This document shows positions 23,326 to 31,515 of a stretch of 39,135 nt of DNA, piece by piece. Every line of letters begins with the position of its first letter. Within the stretch, counting starts at the first letter, position 1. A program made the translations under genes and the position numbers. Under the pieces are notes generated by a model. The model had not been told where the DNA came from, did not search any database, and worked only from the letters and a program-made list of their open reading frames with translations. The stretch lies in contig NZ_MJAO01000033.1 of the NCBI RefSeq assembly GCF_001902635.1, positions 1 to 39,135 on the forward strand. Reading direction: 5' to 3'. Origin of the DNA: Serratia marcescens. Its GTDB lineage: Bacteria > Pseudomonadota > Gammaproteobacteria > Enterobacterales > Enterobacteriaceae.

Positions 23326-24000
23326 TTAGTCGTAACTGAGCCTGAAATCCACATAGGCGGAAAATGCCCCGGCACGCAAAGGGGCACGAGTGCGCTCCGG
23401 GGTCACGGTGTAACTCAGGGTGTTTTGTCCCATTGCCAGAGCCAGCGGTCTGCCGCGCTCGCCCAGGCGCACGTCTCTCCCTTGCGCGTCAGTAATACGC
23501 AGTGCCAGGCCGGAGGCGCCTGCCACCTGAACCAGGTGCGGATTGTCGGCATCTGCCTGGGCCATAAAGCTGACTGAGAGTGCGGGTTGATGAGCATCCC
23601 ATAACAGATTTCCGCTGCGCATATCCCGATTATTCGCCGCACTGCGCAGGCAATCTTTTAGTTGCAAATGCACGCTGACCGGTGCGCCGCGTGCCCCCAC
23701 GCTAGCCAGCTGTGCGGTGCCGGTTTGCCCCAGATTCACCGCCTGGTAAGCGGATGCCATGTCCAACCGGCAAGCGCTTTCACTAAGCACGCCACGAACA
23801 TGCAATTGGCCGTTAGCGCCTTCTACCTGCCAGTTATCCGCTGCCATCGCAGCAGGGAGCAACAGCACCATGATGCATACCGCCAGTGGGATCATCATTA
23901 CCAGGCCGCTGATAACCAGCATGTAGCACCAGTCATGCCAGTAATGGCGATGATTATTGATATAGCGAAACATCCGTTGCATGCTGACGTTCCTTTTCAT
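23326..24000 (-). CDS. Fimbrial subunit, longer pilin variant
   Basis: 224 residues. The N terminus is unusually long: about 30 polar residues rich in His/Tyr/Trp precede the hydrophobic signal core, which ends PAAMAADN. The mature part is a pilin: LHVRGVLSESACRLDM, second Cys in LQLKDCLRS, and the C-terminal AFSAYVDFRLSYD. The cysteine spacing and C-terminal strand fit a shaft or terminator subunit. It directly follows the chaperone gene (14 bases). A later start at the MLVISGL methionine would give a normal signal peptide and may be the true one. Confidence 0.8.
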   Translation of the reverse strand: MKRNVSMQRMFRYINNHRHYWHDWCYMLVISGLVMMIPLAVCIMVLLLPAAMAADNWQVEGANGQLHVRGVLSESACRLDMASAYQAVNLGQTGTAQLASVGARGAPVSVHLQLKDCLRSAANNRDMRSGNLLWDAHQPALSVSFMAQADADNPHLVQVAGASGLALRITDAQGRDVRLGERGRPLALAMGQNTLSYTVTPERTRAPLRAGAFSAYVDFRLSYD

Positions 24001-24014
24001 CCGTTAACCTGCGC

Positions 24015-24761
24015 TTAGTTACCGTTTTTGCCAGGTATCGCCCTACACGTTGTACCGCTGCACTGGAAGACCAGCTCCGGACGGCCACCAAAATCGTTAA
24101 CGTAGGTCAGCACTGGCGTATTGCCTAAGCTGCTTGCTGCCACACCCAGAGTTTCACTGCTTTTCGGAGCCACCATCAGTGGGTTGAAGCCGTTGGCACT
24201 GGCCCCACCTTTTTTACTGGCGGCATCCACCAGGGTGATGTAGTAGGGGGTCGGGTTATTCACCTGGTATTTATCACCCTGTTTGGTCAGGGTCAGCTGT
24301 TCCTGCCAGGGGGCCGTGTTTTGGGCGTTGGTGACGGCAATGGCCTTCGGTCGGTAAAACAGCTTGATGCGGGTTTGCAGCGCCAGTTGCAACGTATTGG
24401 GTTTGTCGCTTTTCGGCGGAATTTCACGCAGGTTGAAATAAAATAGAGTTTCGCGATCCTGAGCCATCAGGTTAACCCCCGGTAGCCCTTGCACTTTCAC
24501 CTGGCTTTTCGCGCCCGGTTCCAGGCGTTGCACCGGTGGGAGCACTGTCAATGGACTGCTGATTTTGTTGCCCTGGGCATCTTCTATCCAACCCTGTGCC
24601 AAATAAGGCAGCTGTTTGTTTTCATTGCTGATGCTCAGACTGACGGATTTATCTTCACCGTTGAAAATTACCCGGGTGCGATCGAGAGAAATTGCCGCAT
24701 TGGCCTGCTGTGCCAGCAACAAACCGGTCGTTAAAGTAATTACTGCGTTCAGTTTCATCAT
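24015..24761 (-). CDS. Periplasmic fimbrial chaperone (PapD family)
   Basis: 248 residues. Signal peptide to ANAA, then the chaperone pattern ISLDRTRVIFNGEDKSVSLSI and, at about 105-115, RETLFYFNLREIPP, the conserved motif preceding the F1-G1 region of short-loop (FGS) chaperones. Two Ig-like domains are expected; the C-terminal one carries a Cys pair (VFQCSGTTCR). It binds each pilin in the periplasm by donor-strand complementation and hands it to the usher. It follows the usher gene by 21 bases. Confidence 0.95.
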   Translation of the reverse strand: MMKLNAVITLTTGLLLAQQANAAISLDRTRVIFNGEDKSVSLSISNENKQLPYLAQGWIEDAQGNKISSPLTVLPPVQRLEPGAKSQVKVQGLPGVNLMAQDRETLFYFNLREIPPKSDKPNTLQLALQTRIKLFYRPKAIAVTNAQNTAPWQEQLTLTKQGDKYQVNNPTPYYITLVDAASKKGGASANGFNPLMVAPKSSETLGVAASSLGNTPVLTYVNDFGGRPELVFQCSGTTCRAIPGKNGN

Positions 24762-24782
24762 GTTTACTCTTTGAAAAATAAA

Positions 24783-27311
24783 TTAAGGATCTGTTTTAGC
24801 TAATGGGCCGCACGGCAACAGCAGGTTTGCCAACTGGCTGGCCTGTAAACGATGGGGTAGCGTAAAGCCGCACTGTGCAATACCGCCCCAGTTCACGGTC
24901 ATGGTTTCACCGGCATTAATACCGCTGAGGTAAACATTGCCGTCATCGTTAATAATGCCCACTTCCTGTTTTTTACGATTCAGTACGGTGGCGCCAAATG
25001 GCGGTGAGGTACCGTCCGCCAACCGGACGATGGCCATCGCTTTCTCTCCGGAAATCACTTCAAAATGCCGGTAGCCGATCGCCCCTTCGGTCAACGTGGC
25101 TTGTGTCACCGAACCGCTCACTTCGGCGGTATCAGGCAGCGCGTTCAAGTCAATGTTGAACTGATTGCGGTAGTAGTTACTCACGTCCACCATCACCGCT
25201 TTACCAAACCGGTTGCTCATTATCGGAGCCGTATAACCGCGGATCGGGATCCCCGGCACACCGTCGGTATCCAGCATCATCCGTGTACCGCCAGCCGTAC
25301 TGCTGCGGTGCAATGCCGCACCTTGCAAGGTCGCCGTTGCGCCGCCTTGCATAGATAACCCCAACGAGCTGTATTGGCCCGCCTGGTAACTGGCGCTGGC
25401 ACTCATCTGGTTAACGTCACCCTCGTGACTGTAGTAACCACTCGCCATCGCCCCGTTACGTGATATACCGCTGCTCAGCTGATAACTGTCGCGCTCATTT
25501 AATCGGTCGTAATAACCAATCTGGTGGCTATTGTCGCTGCGGCTCATGCTGCCGTTGTAACTCAGGCTACCGTTGTTACCCCAGGGCATGGACAGTGACA
25601 AATACATGCCATCGTCGTTTGCACCGTTATACTTGTTGCGGTACGCAGACAGCGACAGGCTCAGGTTTCTGAATCGTCCGATATCGAAATAGCGTGCTAA
25701 AGTCAGTTTGTAGCGATCGTTCGCCGGACGGTTCCAATAGGTCTGGTGGTCGTAGTCAAGGAAAATACTTAACCCCAGATCGCGGACCTGCTGATTAAAG
25801 CTGAGGGTGTACATTTCCTTGCTGCTGTTAGCCCGTGAGCCAAATGCCTGTGCATCAAGGTATTCACCCATCGACATAAAGTTACGCTGCGAGAAACGAT
25901 AACCGGCGAAAGTCACCTGACTGTCGTAGTCGTCAAAGCGTTTGGAGTAACTCAAGCGGTAGGAACCGCCTCCTAACGTTCCTTGATTTTTCAATTTTGC
26001 TCGTGACTGAGTGGTGTCAAAAGATAAGGCACCAAACATCATCAGGTCCCGGCCAACACCGACTGCCAGCGCGTTGTAATCACCACCGGCCACGGTTCCG
26101 CCATACAGTGACCAACCGTTGCTCACCCCCCAGGAAAATTCACCGGTGCCGAATATCGGCCCATTGCTCTGGTGCCGGTAATCGGAAGGGCGGCCGGCAC
26201 TCATTTTGTAGCGCACGGAACCAGGGCGAGTCAGATAGGGAATGCTGGCCGTGTCCATGCTGAACTCCTGTACGCTGCCGTCCTGTTCTTCTACCCTTAC
26301 GTCTAACTGGCCATTTACCGCATTATTAATGTCCTGGATACGGAAGGGGCCCGCGGCTACCTGAGTTTCATACAGCACTCGCCCTTGCTGGCGGATCACC
26401 ACTTTGGCGTTGGTACGGGCGATGCCCGTCACCTCTGGCGCGTAGCCCCGCAGGTTTGGCGGCAACATATTGTCATCTGTCACCAGACTGGCACCGGTAA
26501 AGCGGAAGCTGCTGAAAATGTCGGAATACAAAAAATTTTCACCGACGGTAAGTTTGGCTCCGATACGCGGAATAGCCCGGTAGGCGTAATACCGGCTCCA
26601 GTCCCAGCTGCTACGATTTGCCGCTCTGTTACCGCCCTGGTGTTCAAATCGCGATTGCCAATCTGCCCGCAGCCGCCAGGCCCCCACGTTGGCTCCGACA
26701 GTGCCGTTACCGCTCAGGTTGTAGGCCTGCGTGCCTTGTTTCTGCTGGCGTTGGCTCTGCGCATTGAGGTTATAATCGAACAGAATCCCCGGAATGCCGT
26801 TATCCCAGCGTGCAGGTGGATCCCAATTCTCCGCGGTATATTCCAGATAAGCCTGCGGAATATTCAGATACAGTGCGGCGGCACTTAAATCGCCACGCAC
26901 TTCCATGCCCTCCAGGCTTCGCGGATCTAAGCATTGATCTTGATGCCACCAGTTTAGTTTTTTTAATGCAGTCTCTTTCAACCCAAACTGTTCGACCAAT
27001 TCTGGGGAGAGACAAGCTTCACTGCCTTTAGCATCATCATCGGGTGCATAGAAAAATATCTGTTGATCCTGCAACATCTGTTTATTGATATGCACGGTAA
27101 AAAGATAGTTTCCGGGCATAATGAAATTTTTGCGTGAAAATTGTTCCAGGTCGATATTGGCTCGGTCGTTAACGTCTAGTACATCGGTATTAAACTCTAT
27201 GTCTCTCGCCAAGGAGGGTGATGTGTTACAAATTAGCGTCAGGCAAATAATGATGCTTAAAATGCGCGGCTGCGCACTCCAGGCATGATAATCCGATGAA
27301 AAAGATAACAT
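24783..27311 (-). CDS. Outer membrane fimbrial usher (PapC/FimD family)
   Basis: 842 residues, the normal usher length. Signal region, then the N-terminal chaperone-binding domain (IEFNTDVLDVNDRANIDLEQF, PGNYLFTVHINKQ), a long beta-barrel domain rich in Tyr/Ser/Gly with a plug region around PPNLRGYAPEVTGIARTN, and C-terminal domains with GYTAPIMSNRFGKAV and CGFTLPHRLQ. The final Cys pair (QCGF and LPCGP) is typical. It forms the assembly pore for the fimbria. It lies between the second pilin (27403) and the chaperone, the order seen in mrp- and pmf-like operons. Confidence 0.96.
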   Translation of the reverse strand: MLSFSSDYHAWSAQPRILSIIICLTLICNTSPSLARDIEFNTDVLDVNDRANIDLEQFSRKNFIMPGNYLFTVHINKQMLQDQQIFFYAPDDDAKGSEACLSPELVEQFGLKETALKKLNWWHQDQCLDPRSLEGMEVRGDLSAAALYLNIPQAYLEYTAENWDPPARWDNGIPGILFDYNLNAQSQRQQKQGTQAYNLSGNGTVGANVGAWRLRADWQSRFEHQGGNRAANRSSWDWSRYYAYRAIPRIGAKLTVGENFLYSDIFSSFRFTGASLVTDDNMLPPNLRGYAPEVTGIARTNAKVVIRQQGRVLYETQVAAGPFRIQDINNAVNGQLDVRVEEQDGSVQEFSMDTASIPYLTRPGSVRYKMSAGRPSDYRHQSNGPIFGTGEFSWGVSNGWSLYGGTVAGGDYNALAVGVGRDLMMFGALSFDTTQSRAKLKNQGTLGGGSYRLSYSKRFDDYDSQVTFAGYRFSQRNFMSMGEYLDAQAFGSRANSSKEMYTLSFNQQVRDLGLSIFLDYDHQTYWNRPANDRYKLTLARYFDIGRFRNLSLSLSAYRNKYNGANDDGMYLSLSMPWGNNGSLSYNGSMSRSDNSHQIGYYDRLNERDSYQLSSGISRNGAMASGYYSHEGDVNQMSASASYQAGQYSSLGLSMQGGATATLQGAALHRSSTAGGTRMMLDTDGVPGIPIRGYTAPIMSNRFGKAVMVDVSNYYRNQFNIDLNALPDTAEVSGSVTQATLTEGAIGYRHFEVISGEKAMAIVRLADGTSPPFGATVLNRKKQEVGIINDDGNVYLSGINAGETMTVNWGGIAQCGFTLPHRLQASQLANLLLPCGPLAKTDP

Positions 27312-27402
27312 CCGCAGACCTTTATCAATTATAAATAAGCAAAGCCATTACTAAAGGCTGTTATTGAACCTAACCTGCGGCCAGACTCTCTCAATAAAAT
27401 AG

Positions 27403-27945
27403 TCAGTAATAATCCATTTTGTAACGCACGGTGGAATAATGTTCCCCTGCATCTACAATCTGATTATTCCCAACTAATCGTATGCTATAGCTCAGTGTCA
27501 TTTCATTGGGCTCAATTTCGCTTTTTAATAGAGGGACTCCGGGTGTAGCGATCTGCCCTTGAGCGTCAATGATTTTTAATGCGATGCCTTTTGCCTCACC
27601 ATGCAAACCAAAAAGTCCAGAATCATTCTCGCCGTCAAAGGTAATTTCAAAATAGCGCCAGTTGCCCTTCGTTGCCGGCGTTTTTTCCAATGCACAGTTA
27701 ACTAGTTTAATGCTAAAAGGGTAGGCCTCTCCCTGGCCATCTCGAATAATACGACCGATGGGAATATTTCCCATATTGATGGTTTGATCCCGACTATCTG
27801 TATCGATGGCACAAGCTGAGGCAATGATTCGCCCTTGAACGCTAACTTCACCACTCCCTTGATTGGCTGCAAATAATAATGTAGATGTCAGCATCATACA
27901 GGTGCACAATGTGTGTAATAAAGTCAGAGTTCTTGTCATTCGCAA
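27403..27945 (-). CDS. Fimbrial subunit after the major pilin (MrpB/PapH-like)
   Basis: 180 residues. Signal peptide ending LFAANQ, then GSGEVSVQGRIIASACAIDT, second Cys in LVNCALEK, FDGENDSGLFGLHG and the C-terminal HYSTVRYKMDYY. The mature start NQGSGEV matches that of the major pilin, so the two are related. In mrp- and pap-like operons the gene in this place encodes the base terminator of the fimbria. An attenuator-like hairpin sits between it and the major pilin gene, as expected for a low-copy subunit. Confidence 0.87.
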   Translation of the reverse strand: MRMTRTLTLLHTLCTCMMLTSTLLFAANQGSGEVSVQGRIIASACAIDTDSRDQTINMGNIPIGRIIRDGQGEAYPFSIKLVNCALEKTPATKGNWRYFEITFDGENDSGLFGLHGEAKGIALKIIDAQGQIATPGVPLLKSEIEPNEMTLSYSIRLVGNNQIVDAGEHYSTVRYKMDYY

Positions 27946-27980
27946 GATGCCTATTCATCCGTTCATTGTTGTCAATACAG

Positions 27981-28010
27981 AGATAAAATACATGCGGGTT
28001 GCCCCGCATG
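27981..28010 (-). terminator. Attenuator hairpin between major pilin and downstream genes
   Basis: CATGCGGG/CCCGCATG, 8-bp stem with a 4-base loop, followed on the minus strand by TATTTTATCT. It probably lowers read-through into the usher genes so that the major pilin is made in excess. Confidence 0.65.
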
Positions 28011-28037
28011 CGGCTATTTATGTCACGCCGGATTAAC

Positions 28038-28562
28038 TTATTGATATGCCAGGGTGAAGTCGGCTACTGAGTTAAATTCACCTGGGGTCACGGCAGAGGA
28101 AGCACCATCACCTTGCAGGTGAGCAGAGAAACGCAGGGTTGCCTCACCATCTTCGATTGCCTGTGGCTTACTTTTTTTACCTAATTCCAATGTTTTACCA
28201 TCAACATCATTAATAGAAATGCTGGCGCCACGTGCGGAACCCTTCATTGCCAACAGACCAGGTTGAGCAGTAGATTCGGTACCTTTAAAGGTCGTAGTCA
28301 CAGTTTTAGCCGTTGCAATTTCGCAGCCAACCAATTTAATCAGGATATCTTGTGGTGTAGATTTCCCGCCATTTTTAAGTTTTGCTGTCGCAATGTCACC
28401 CAATTTCACTGTTTGATCCAAGCTGCCTGGATCGATAGAGCATGGTGCATCGATGATAGAGCCTTTAAAAGTGACAGTACCACTACCTTGGTTAGCCGCG
28501 TTGGCCATAGAGATAGTGCCCAGAGTCATCAGCGCAGCCAGCATGATTTTATTAAGTTGCAT
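28038..28562 (-). CDS. Major fimbrial subunit (MrpA-like pilin)
   Basis: 174 residues. Clean signal peptide (MQLNKIMLAALMTLGTISMANA), then the classical major pilin features: NQGSGTVTFKGSIIDAPCSID, second Cys in KLVGCEIA, TTTFKGTES and the C-terminal FNSVADFTLAYQ with the penultimate Tyr. It should form the shaft of the fimbria. It is the first gene of the operon, read leftward, with AGGA upstream of the ATG. The divergent MarT-like regulator gene starts about 390 bases away. Confidence 0.95.
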   Translation of the reverse strand: MQLNKIMLAALMTLGTISMANAANQGSGTVTFKGSIIDAPCSIDPGSLDQTVKLGDIATAKLKNGGKSTPQDILIKLVGCEIATAKTVTTTFKGTESTAQPGLLAMKGSARGASISINDVDGKTLELGKKSKPQAIEDGEATLRFSAHLQGDGASSAVTPGEFNSVADFTLAYQ

Positions 28563-28954
28563 TTTATATAGTCCTATATATCGAGTTGATTAAATATGTC
28601 ACCCAGTACCGGCACTGCCTGATACCCAAATTAAAGAGAGCTGGTTTTTATGGCTCGCCGTACTCCCTGGCAACGGAGTGAATAGTAAACCTAAAAAAAT
28701 TAACCAGCAAAATAAACTTTAAATTACCAAATAAACAGAATTAAAATCTAATTTATTTGATTAAATTAGTTTTTAATATCAATTTGGTTTTTTTATGATC
28801 TGTAATTTAGTTTTTTTAGTGCTAAGAAAAAGATAAGGTACATACTGATAAAGATAAACTTGACCGGTGTGAGATTTTTCTTGTAAATTTATTCTAACTT
28901 GTGATGGAAAATTCTCACTTTCTTTTTGTTAACAGTTGCCGGGTGAGCTCTAAA
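28563..28954. promoter_or_regulatory. Divergent regulatory region of fimbrial operon and MarT-like regulator
   Basis: 392 very AT-rich bases with no gene. It should hold the major pilin promoter (minus) and the regulator promoter (plus). It contains a 16-bp imperfect inverted repeat at 28740-28777 and several A/T runs suited to H-NS silencing and ToxR-like activators. No pair of long inverted repeats that could bound an invertible promoter was seen. Confidence 0.6.
28740..28777. repeat. Imperfect 16-bp inverted repeat, possible operator
   Basis: ATTAAAATCTAATTTA (28740-28755) pairs with 28762-28777 at 15 of 16 positions, around a 6-base spacer. Its place between pilin and regulator genes suggests a binding site for the MarT-like protein. 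Confidence 0.5.
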
Positions 28955-29828
28955 ATGAAGTTTATAATAAATCTAACTATCGCTTTTGATGTGGATAACA
29001 GAAGGTTATCGCTTTATAATGACGACCGTATTTACATTGAACTCACTAAGCCTGCAACTCGCTTGCTCTTAGAGCTTATTAAAAATAATGAGATGGACAC
29101 TTCCAGGGATGAGCTTTTTACAGAGCGTTTGGGTAAATTATGGATTTGTCGCATCAAATGCTGGGTTGAATAACTATATCAGTGAGTTAAGGAAAGCCTT
29201 TATCGCTTTGGAAATGAATAGAGAAGTGATAAAAACCATACCAAAGCTAGGGTTCAGGATGAGTGCCGATATTCAATCTGTTGTGAAAACAGAGAGGAAA
29301 GAGTCATCTGAGAACGGAATTGTTGAAAGAATATATGAAGATAATAGAAAAGAACCAGCCCCATTAAGCCCTGGGTTAAAAGACCTCCAGATAGCCCCTG
29401 AAAAGCCTGTGGTGACACAGCAAGAACAAATAGATTCTATTCCTCCTCGTCGTGGAAGGCGGGCGCTGGAATTTAAGGCTGTGATGTTCGCATTGCCTTT
29501 AGTGTTGGCTCTCCTGGTTTTGTTTTTTCTTTTTACTACTAAAGCTAATAATCAGGCTCAGAAAAACCTCCTCTATCAAGAGGGGCTTTGTAAAGTATTC
29601 ACCCTTGGGGCAGATAAAGGTACGGAGGAAATGGTGATTCGTGCAAAAAAACAAATTTCTGATATAGATATAAATTGCCAGCGTGATAAGCATGACTTAT
29701 TTTATGTTGAGCAACATCCGGATAGTAATGTGATAAACCGGGTTTTTATAGCGGTTTGTAACCCTGTAGGCAGTGATGAATACAGTTCATGTACAAACTA
29801 TAAATATAACCAGGTGGTCATAAAGTGA
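28955..29828 (+). pseudogene. MarT/CadC/ToxR-like membrane-bound regulator, frameshifted
   Basis: From the ATG at 28955 the frame encodes MKFIINLTIAFDVDNRRL to DTSRDELF, the first half of a winged-helix (trans_reg_C) domain. It then runs off and stops at 29173. The next frame continues the same domain: QSVWVNYGFVASNAGLNNYISELRKAF, TIPKLGFRM. Removing one T from the 5-T run near 29117 gives DELLQSVWVN, the normal wording, and a 290-residue protein. One membrane segment lies at about residues 177-200, with a short periplasmic tail holding cysteines. MarT/ToxR-like proteins activate virulence or fimbrial genes from the membrane. The gene overlaps the FidL-like gene by 4 bases (GTGA). As written it is inactive unless the shift is suppressed or reversible. 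Confidence 0.75.
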
Positions 29829-30321
29829 AAAAAAATATTTTAATTATATCATCTCTCTTTTTTACGGCTCTTGTTTTTTCACTGGGGTTGTATTTTGAGT
29901 TTAAAGGTGAAAATGAACCTTTTAGATGTGTTGCGCAATTTAAGCAAAAAGCGTTTTTTGGCAACTCCCTGGAGAAGGTTATCAATAGTAATACCATGGC
30001 TACTTTGATCTTGACAGACCAGGAGCATGGTTTTTTTCAATCATTGGCAGTGTGGAAGTGGATGGCGAGCATTATAATTTACGTAGGGTTGTTTTCTTTT
30101 CTCTTTCACCGAGCATTCAAAAGGGAATTAAAGTGGCAACTGTTGTTAAAGAAGAGATTAGCGTGGCGGATACGACACCAGAAAGCTTTTGGTATAATGG
30201 AATTACCCCGGAAAAACCAGGGGTTGATGTTCATATTGAGATGAAAAAAATAAACCAAAACACAATTCTAATTGACTCATTGTCCATTCCTATTTTTATC
30301 TGCACAAAGCAGAGTGGGTAG
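29825..30321 (+). pseudogene. FidL-like membrane protein, frameshifted in a T run
   Basis: GTG start at 29825. The first frame gives a membrane segment (LIISSLFFTALVFSLGLYF) and FRCVAQF, TLILTDQEHGFF, then departs from the paralogue at 18029. Another frame carries on from IIGSVEVDGEHYNLRRV to ILIDSLSIPIFICTKQSG. One extra T in the 7-T run near 30029-30035 restores GFFSIIGSVEVDG and a 165-residue protein that matches the 168-residue paralogue along its length. It pairs with the MarT-like gene in front, also broken by a T-run change. Confidence 0.75.
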
Positions 30322-30576
30322 TTTTTTTATTTCTAGGCGTAAGGCATGTGTCTTACGCTGGCGTTAGTGAATGGAGTGTTAAACTATTCGGATTCACCAG
30401 CATGCCGCCGGCCAGCAATAATAATCCTGGAATGTCACTCAAATGGCTGGCACCGGCATTGGCCTGTGTGCTTTTCATGACGTTTTCCGCCGTATTACAC
30501 GTGCTGAGTGCGGTAAAGGCTTTAACCCGGCTGGTCGCTAGCGTACGGGGACCGGCGTTGCCCATGCCTTTGATGA

Positions 30577-30675
30577 TTAGCGGCACACCAGCGCACCGCC
30601 AACTACCTCGCACATCAAATCCGTATCTTTCGGTTTGGTCAGGAACTCAAACGCGCCGTTCTTAAAGGCGTGCCA
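30577..30675 (-). pseudogene. Response regulator receiver-domain fragment
   Basis: The minus strand reads AFKNGAFEFLTKPKDTDLM then a stop soon after. The string GAFEFLTKP is the typical end of a receiver domain of FixJ/NtrC-like regulators. Only about 30 residues remain, with an in-frame stop just upstream. Confidence 0.4.
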
Positions 30676-30845
30676 TTACGTCTCAATAAGTTACGCCCAC
30701 TCCCCAACTGAATTCGCCTTTTATCCCTTATACCCCCTGAAATTACTGAATTTTTTTGTCATGAGCTCTATCGAGGTCAATTCAGTGATACCCAAATCAA
30801 GTGGTGTCTGAGGCCTTTGAGGGGCATATCTCGTCCAATGGCTTT

Positions 30846-30965
30846 ATGCCACTAAATGAACGACAGATTGATACTGTGCAACCCACAGAAAAAGAATACA
30901 AACTCACGGGTGGCGGCGGCCTGTATCCGCTGGTAAAGCCTAACGGTGCGAGATACAGGCGCTTA
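30846..30965 (+). pseudogene. Second P4-type integrase N-terminal relic
   Basis: From the ATG at 30846: MPLNERQIDTVQPTEKEYKL, then GGGGLYPLVKPNGARYRRL. This is the usual opening of P4-family integrases (ALT-KQI, KPYKLTDGGGLYLxVxPNGSKYWR). Similarity ends after about 40 residues. It lies on the plus strand about 350 bases before the bacteriocin precursor, as the first relic lies in front of the fimbrial block. Confidence 0.7.
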
Positions 30966-31102
30966 ATCGAGAGCGAGTGCTGCAACAACATCCAGCGCTT
31001 CACCAACTGGCAACGGGTGCCGCAGAGATTTCCCGACAGCCGAGCATTGCACGCTCTAACTTGGATCTAGATCAAAAACATTAAAAATATTAAACAAAAG
31101 TA

Positions 31103-31132
31103 TTGAAAATCGCCTAAGGATAGGTCAATAAT
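31103..31132 (+). promoter_or_regulatory. Candidate promoter of the glycocin-like operon
   Basis: TTGAAA (31103-31108) and AATAAT (31127-31132) with an 18-base spacer, preceded by an A/T-rich stretch like an UP element. Start of transcription would fall near 31140, at the tandem repeats. Confidence 0.45.
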
Positions 31133-31140
31133 CACCCGGC

Positions 31141-31170
31141 TTTACACAAGTTTACATAAATTTACATAGA
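31141..31170 (+). repeat. Three tandem 10-bp repeats (TTTACAnAnA)
   Basis: TTTACACAAG, TTTACATAAA and TTTACATAGA follow each other without gaps, about one helical turn apart, between the candidate promoter and the precursor start. This spacing fits a regulator binding the same face of the DNA. Confidence 0.65.
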
Positions 31171-31195
31171 GCGTCATTATCAAAAGGAGTTGTTT

Positions 31196-31447
31196 ATGAA
31201 GGTTATTGATTCATCATTATTAGATAATATTTCTGGTGGCCGTGGAAACAACGGTGGTGATCGTTCAGATAACGGTGGTGGCCGCGGTGGCTCTAGTGGC
31301 AACGGTGGCAACTCAGGGAATGATCGCCAACATAATAGCTATAATCAATCCAATCGGGGCAGTGGTAGCCAAGCTAACCACTTTGGTCGTCCGGGAGGTA
31401 TGAAGGGTGGTGATGGCGGTTGCACCGGAGGCCGACGCCCTCGTTAA
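31196..31447 (+). CDS. Double-glycine bacteriocin (microcin/glycocin-like) precursor
   Basis: 83 residues from ATG 31196, with AAAGGAG 6 bases upstream. The leader is MKVIDSSLLDNISGG: Gly-Gly at -2/-1 and hydrophobic residues at -4, -7 and -12 as in class II leaders cut by C39 peptidases. The 68-residue core has 23 Gly, 10 Asn, 8 Ser, 9 Arg, one Thr and one Cys (core position 61, in GGDGGCTGG). It is very polar, basic and low in hydrophobics, unlike pore-forming class II bacteriocins. Two glycosyltransferases follow and a matching exporter lies opposite, so the core is probably glycosylated on Ser, Asn or the lone Cys. Sublancin-type glycocins have several Cys; only one here is a clear difference. 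Confidence 0.8.
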   Translation: MKVIDSSLLDNISGGRGNNGGDRSDNGGGRGGSSGNGGNSGNDRQHNSYNQSNRGSGSQANHFGRPGGMKGGDGGCTGGRRPR

Positions 31448-31461
31448 TTTATAGAAAAAAT

Positions 31462-31492
31462 TTTCACAAGGGGATATATTCTCCTTGTGAAA
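31462..31492. promoter_or_regulatory. Hairpin between precursor and downstream genes
   Basis: TTTCACAAGG pairs perfectly with CCTTGTGAAA around an 11-base loop, and the stem can extend. No T run follows on the plus strand (one does on the minus). It probably protects the precursor mRNA or limits read-through into the enzyme genes. Confidence 0.6.
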
Positions 31493-31515
31493 TATCCTAC
31501 ATTTTAAGGAAAACC

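Larger units (their letters stand above)
30322..31102. other. Region of gene debris between fimbrial and bacteriocin blocks
   Basis: About 780 bases without an intact gene. It opens with a 7-bp hairpin GCGTAAG/CTTACGC (30337-30358), followed by a response-regulator fragment (minus) and a P4-type integrase fragment (plus). A minus-strand open frame at 30353-30613 is not recognised. The stretch reads as an old insertion scar. Confidence 0.55.

Noticed and set aside
28563..28954. Invertible promoter as in mrp/fim operons
   Set aside because: No pair of separated inverted repeats and no adjacent tyrosine recombinase; the 16-bp repeat has a 6-base spacer and is too short to be a switch.
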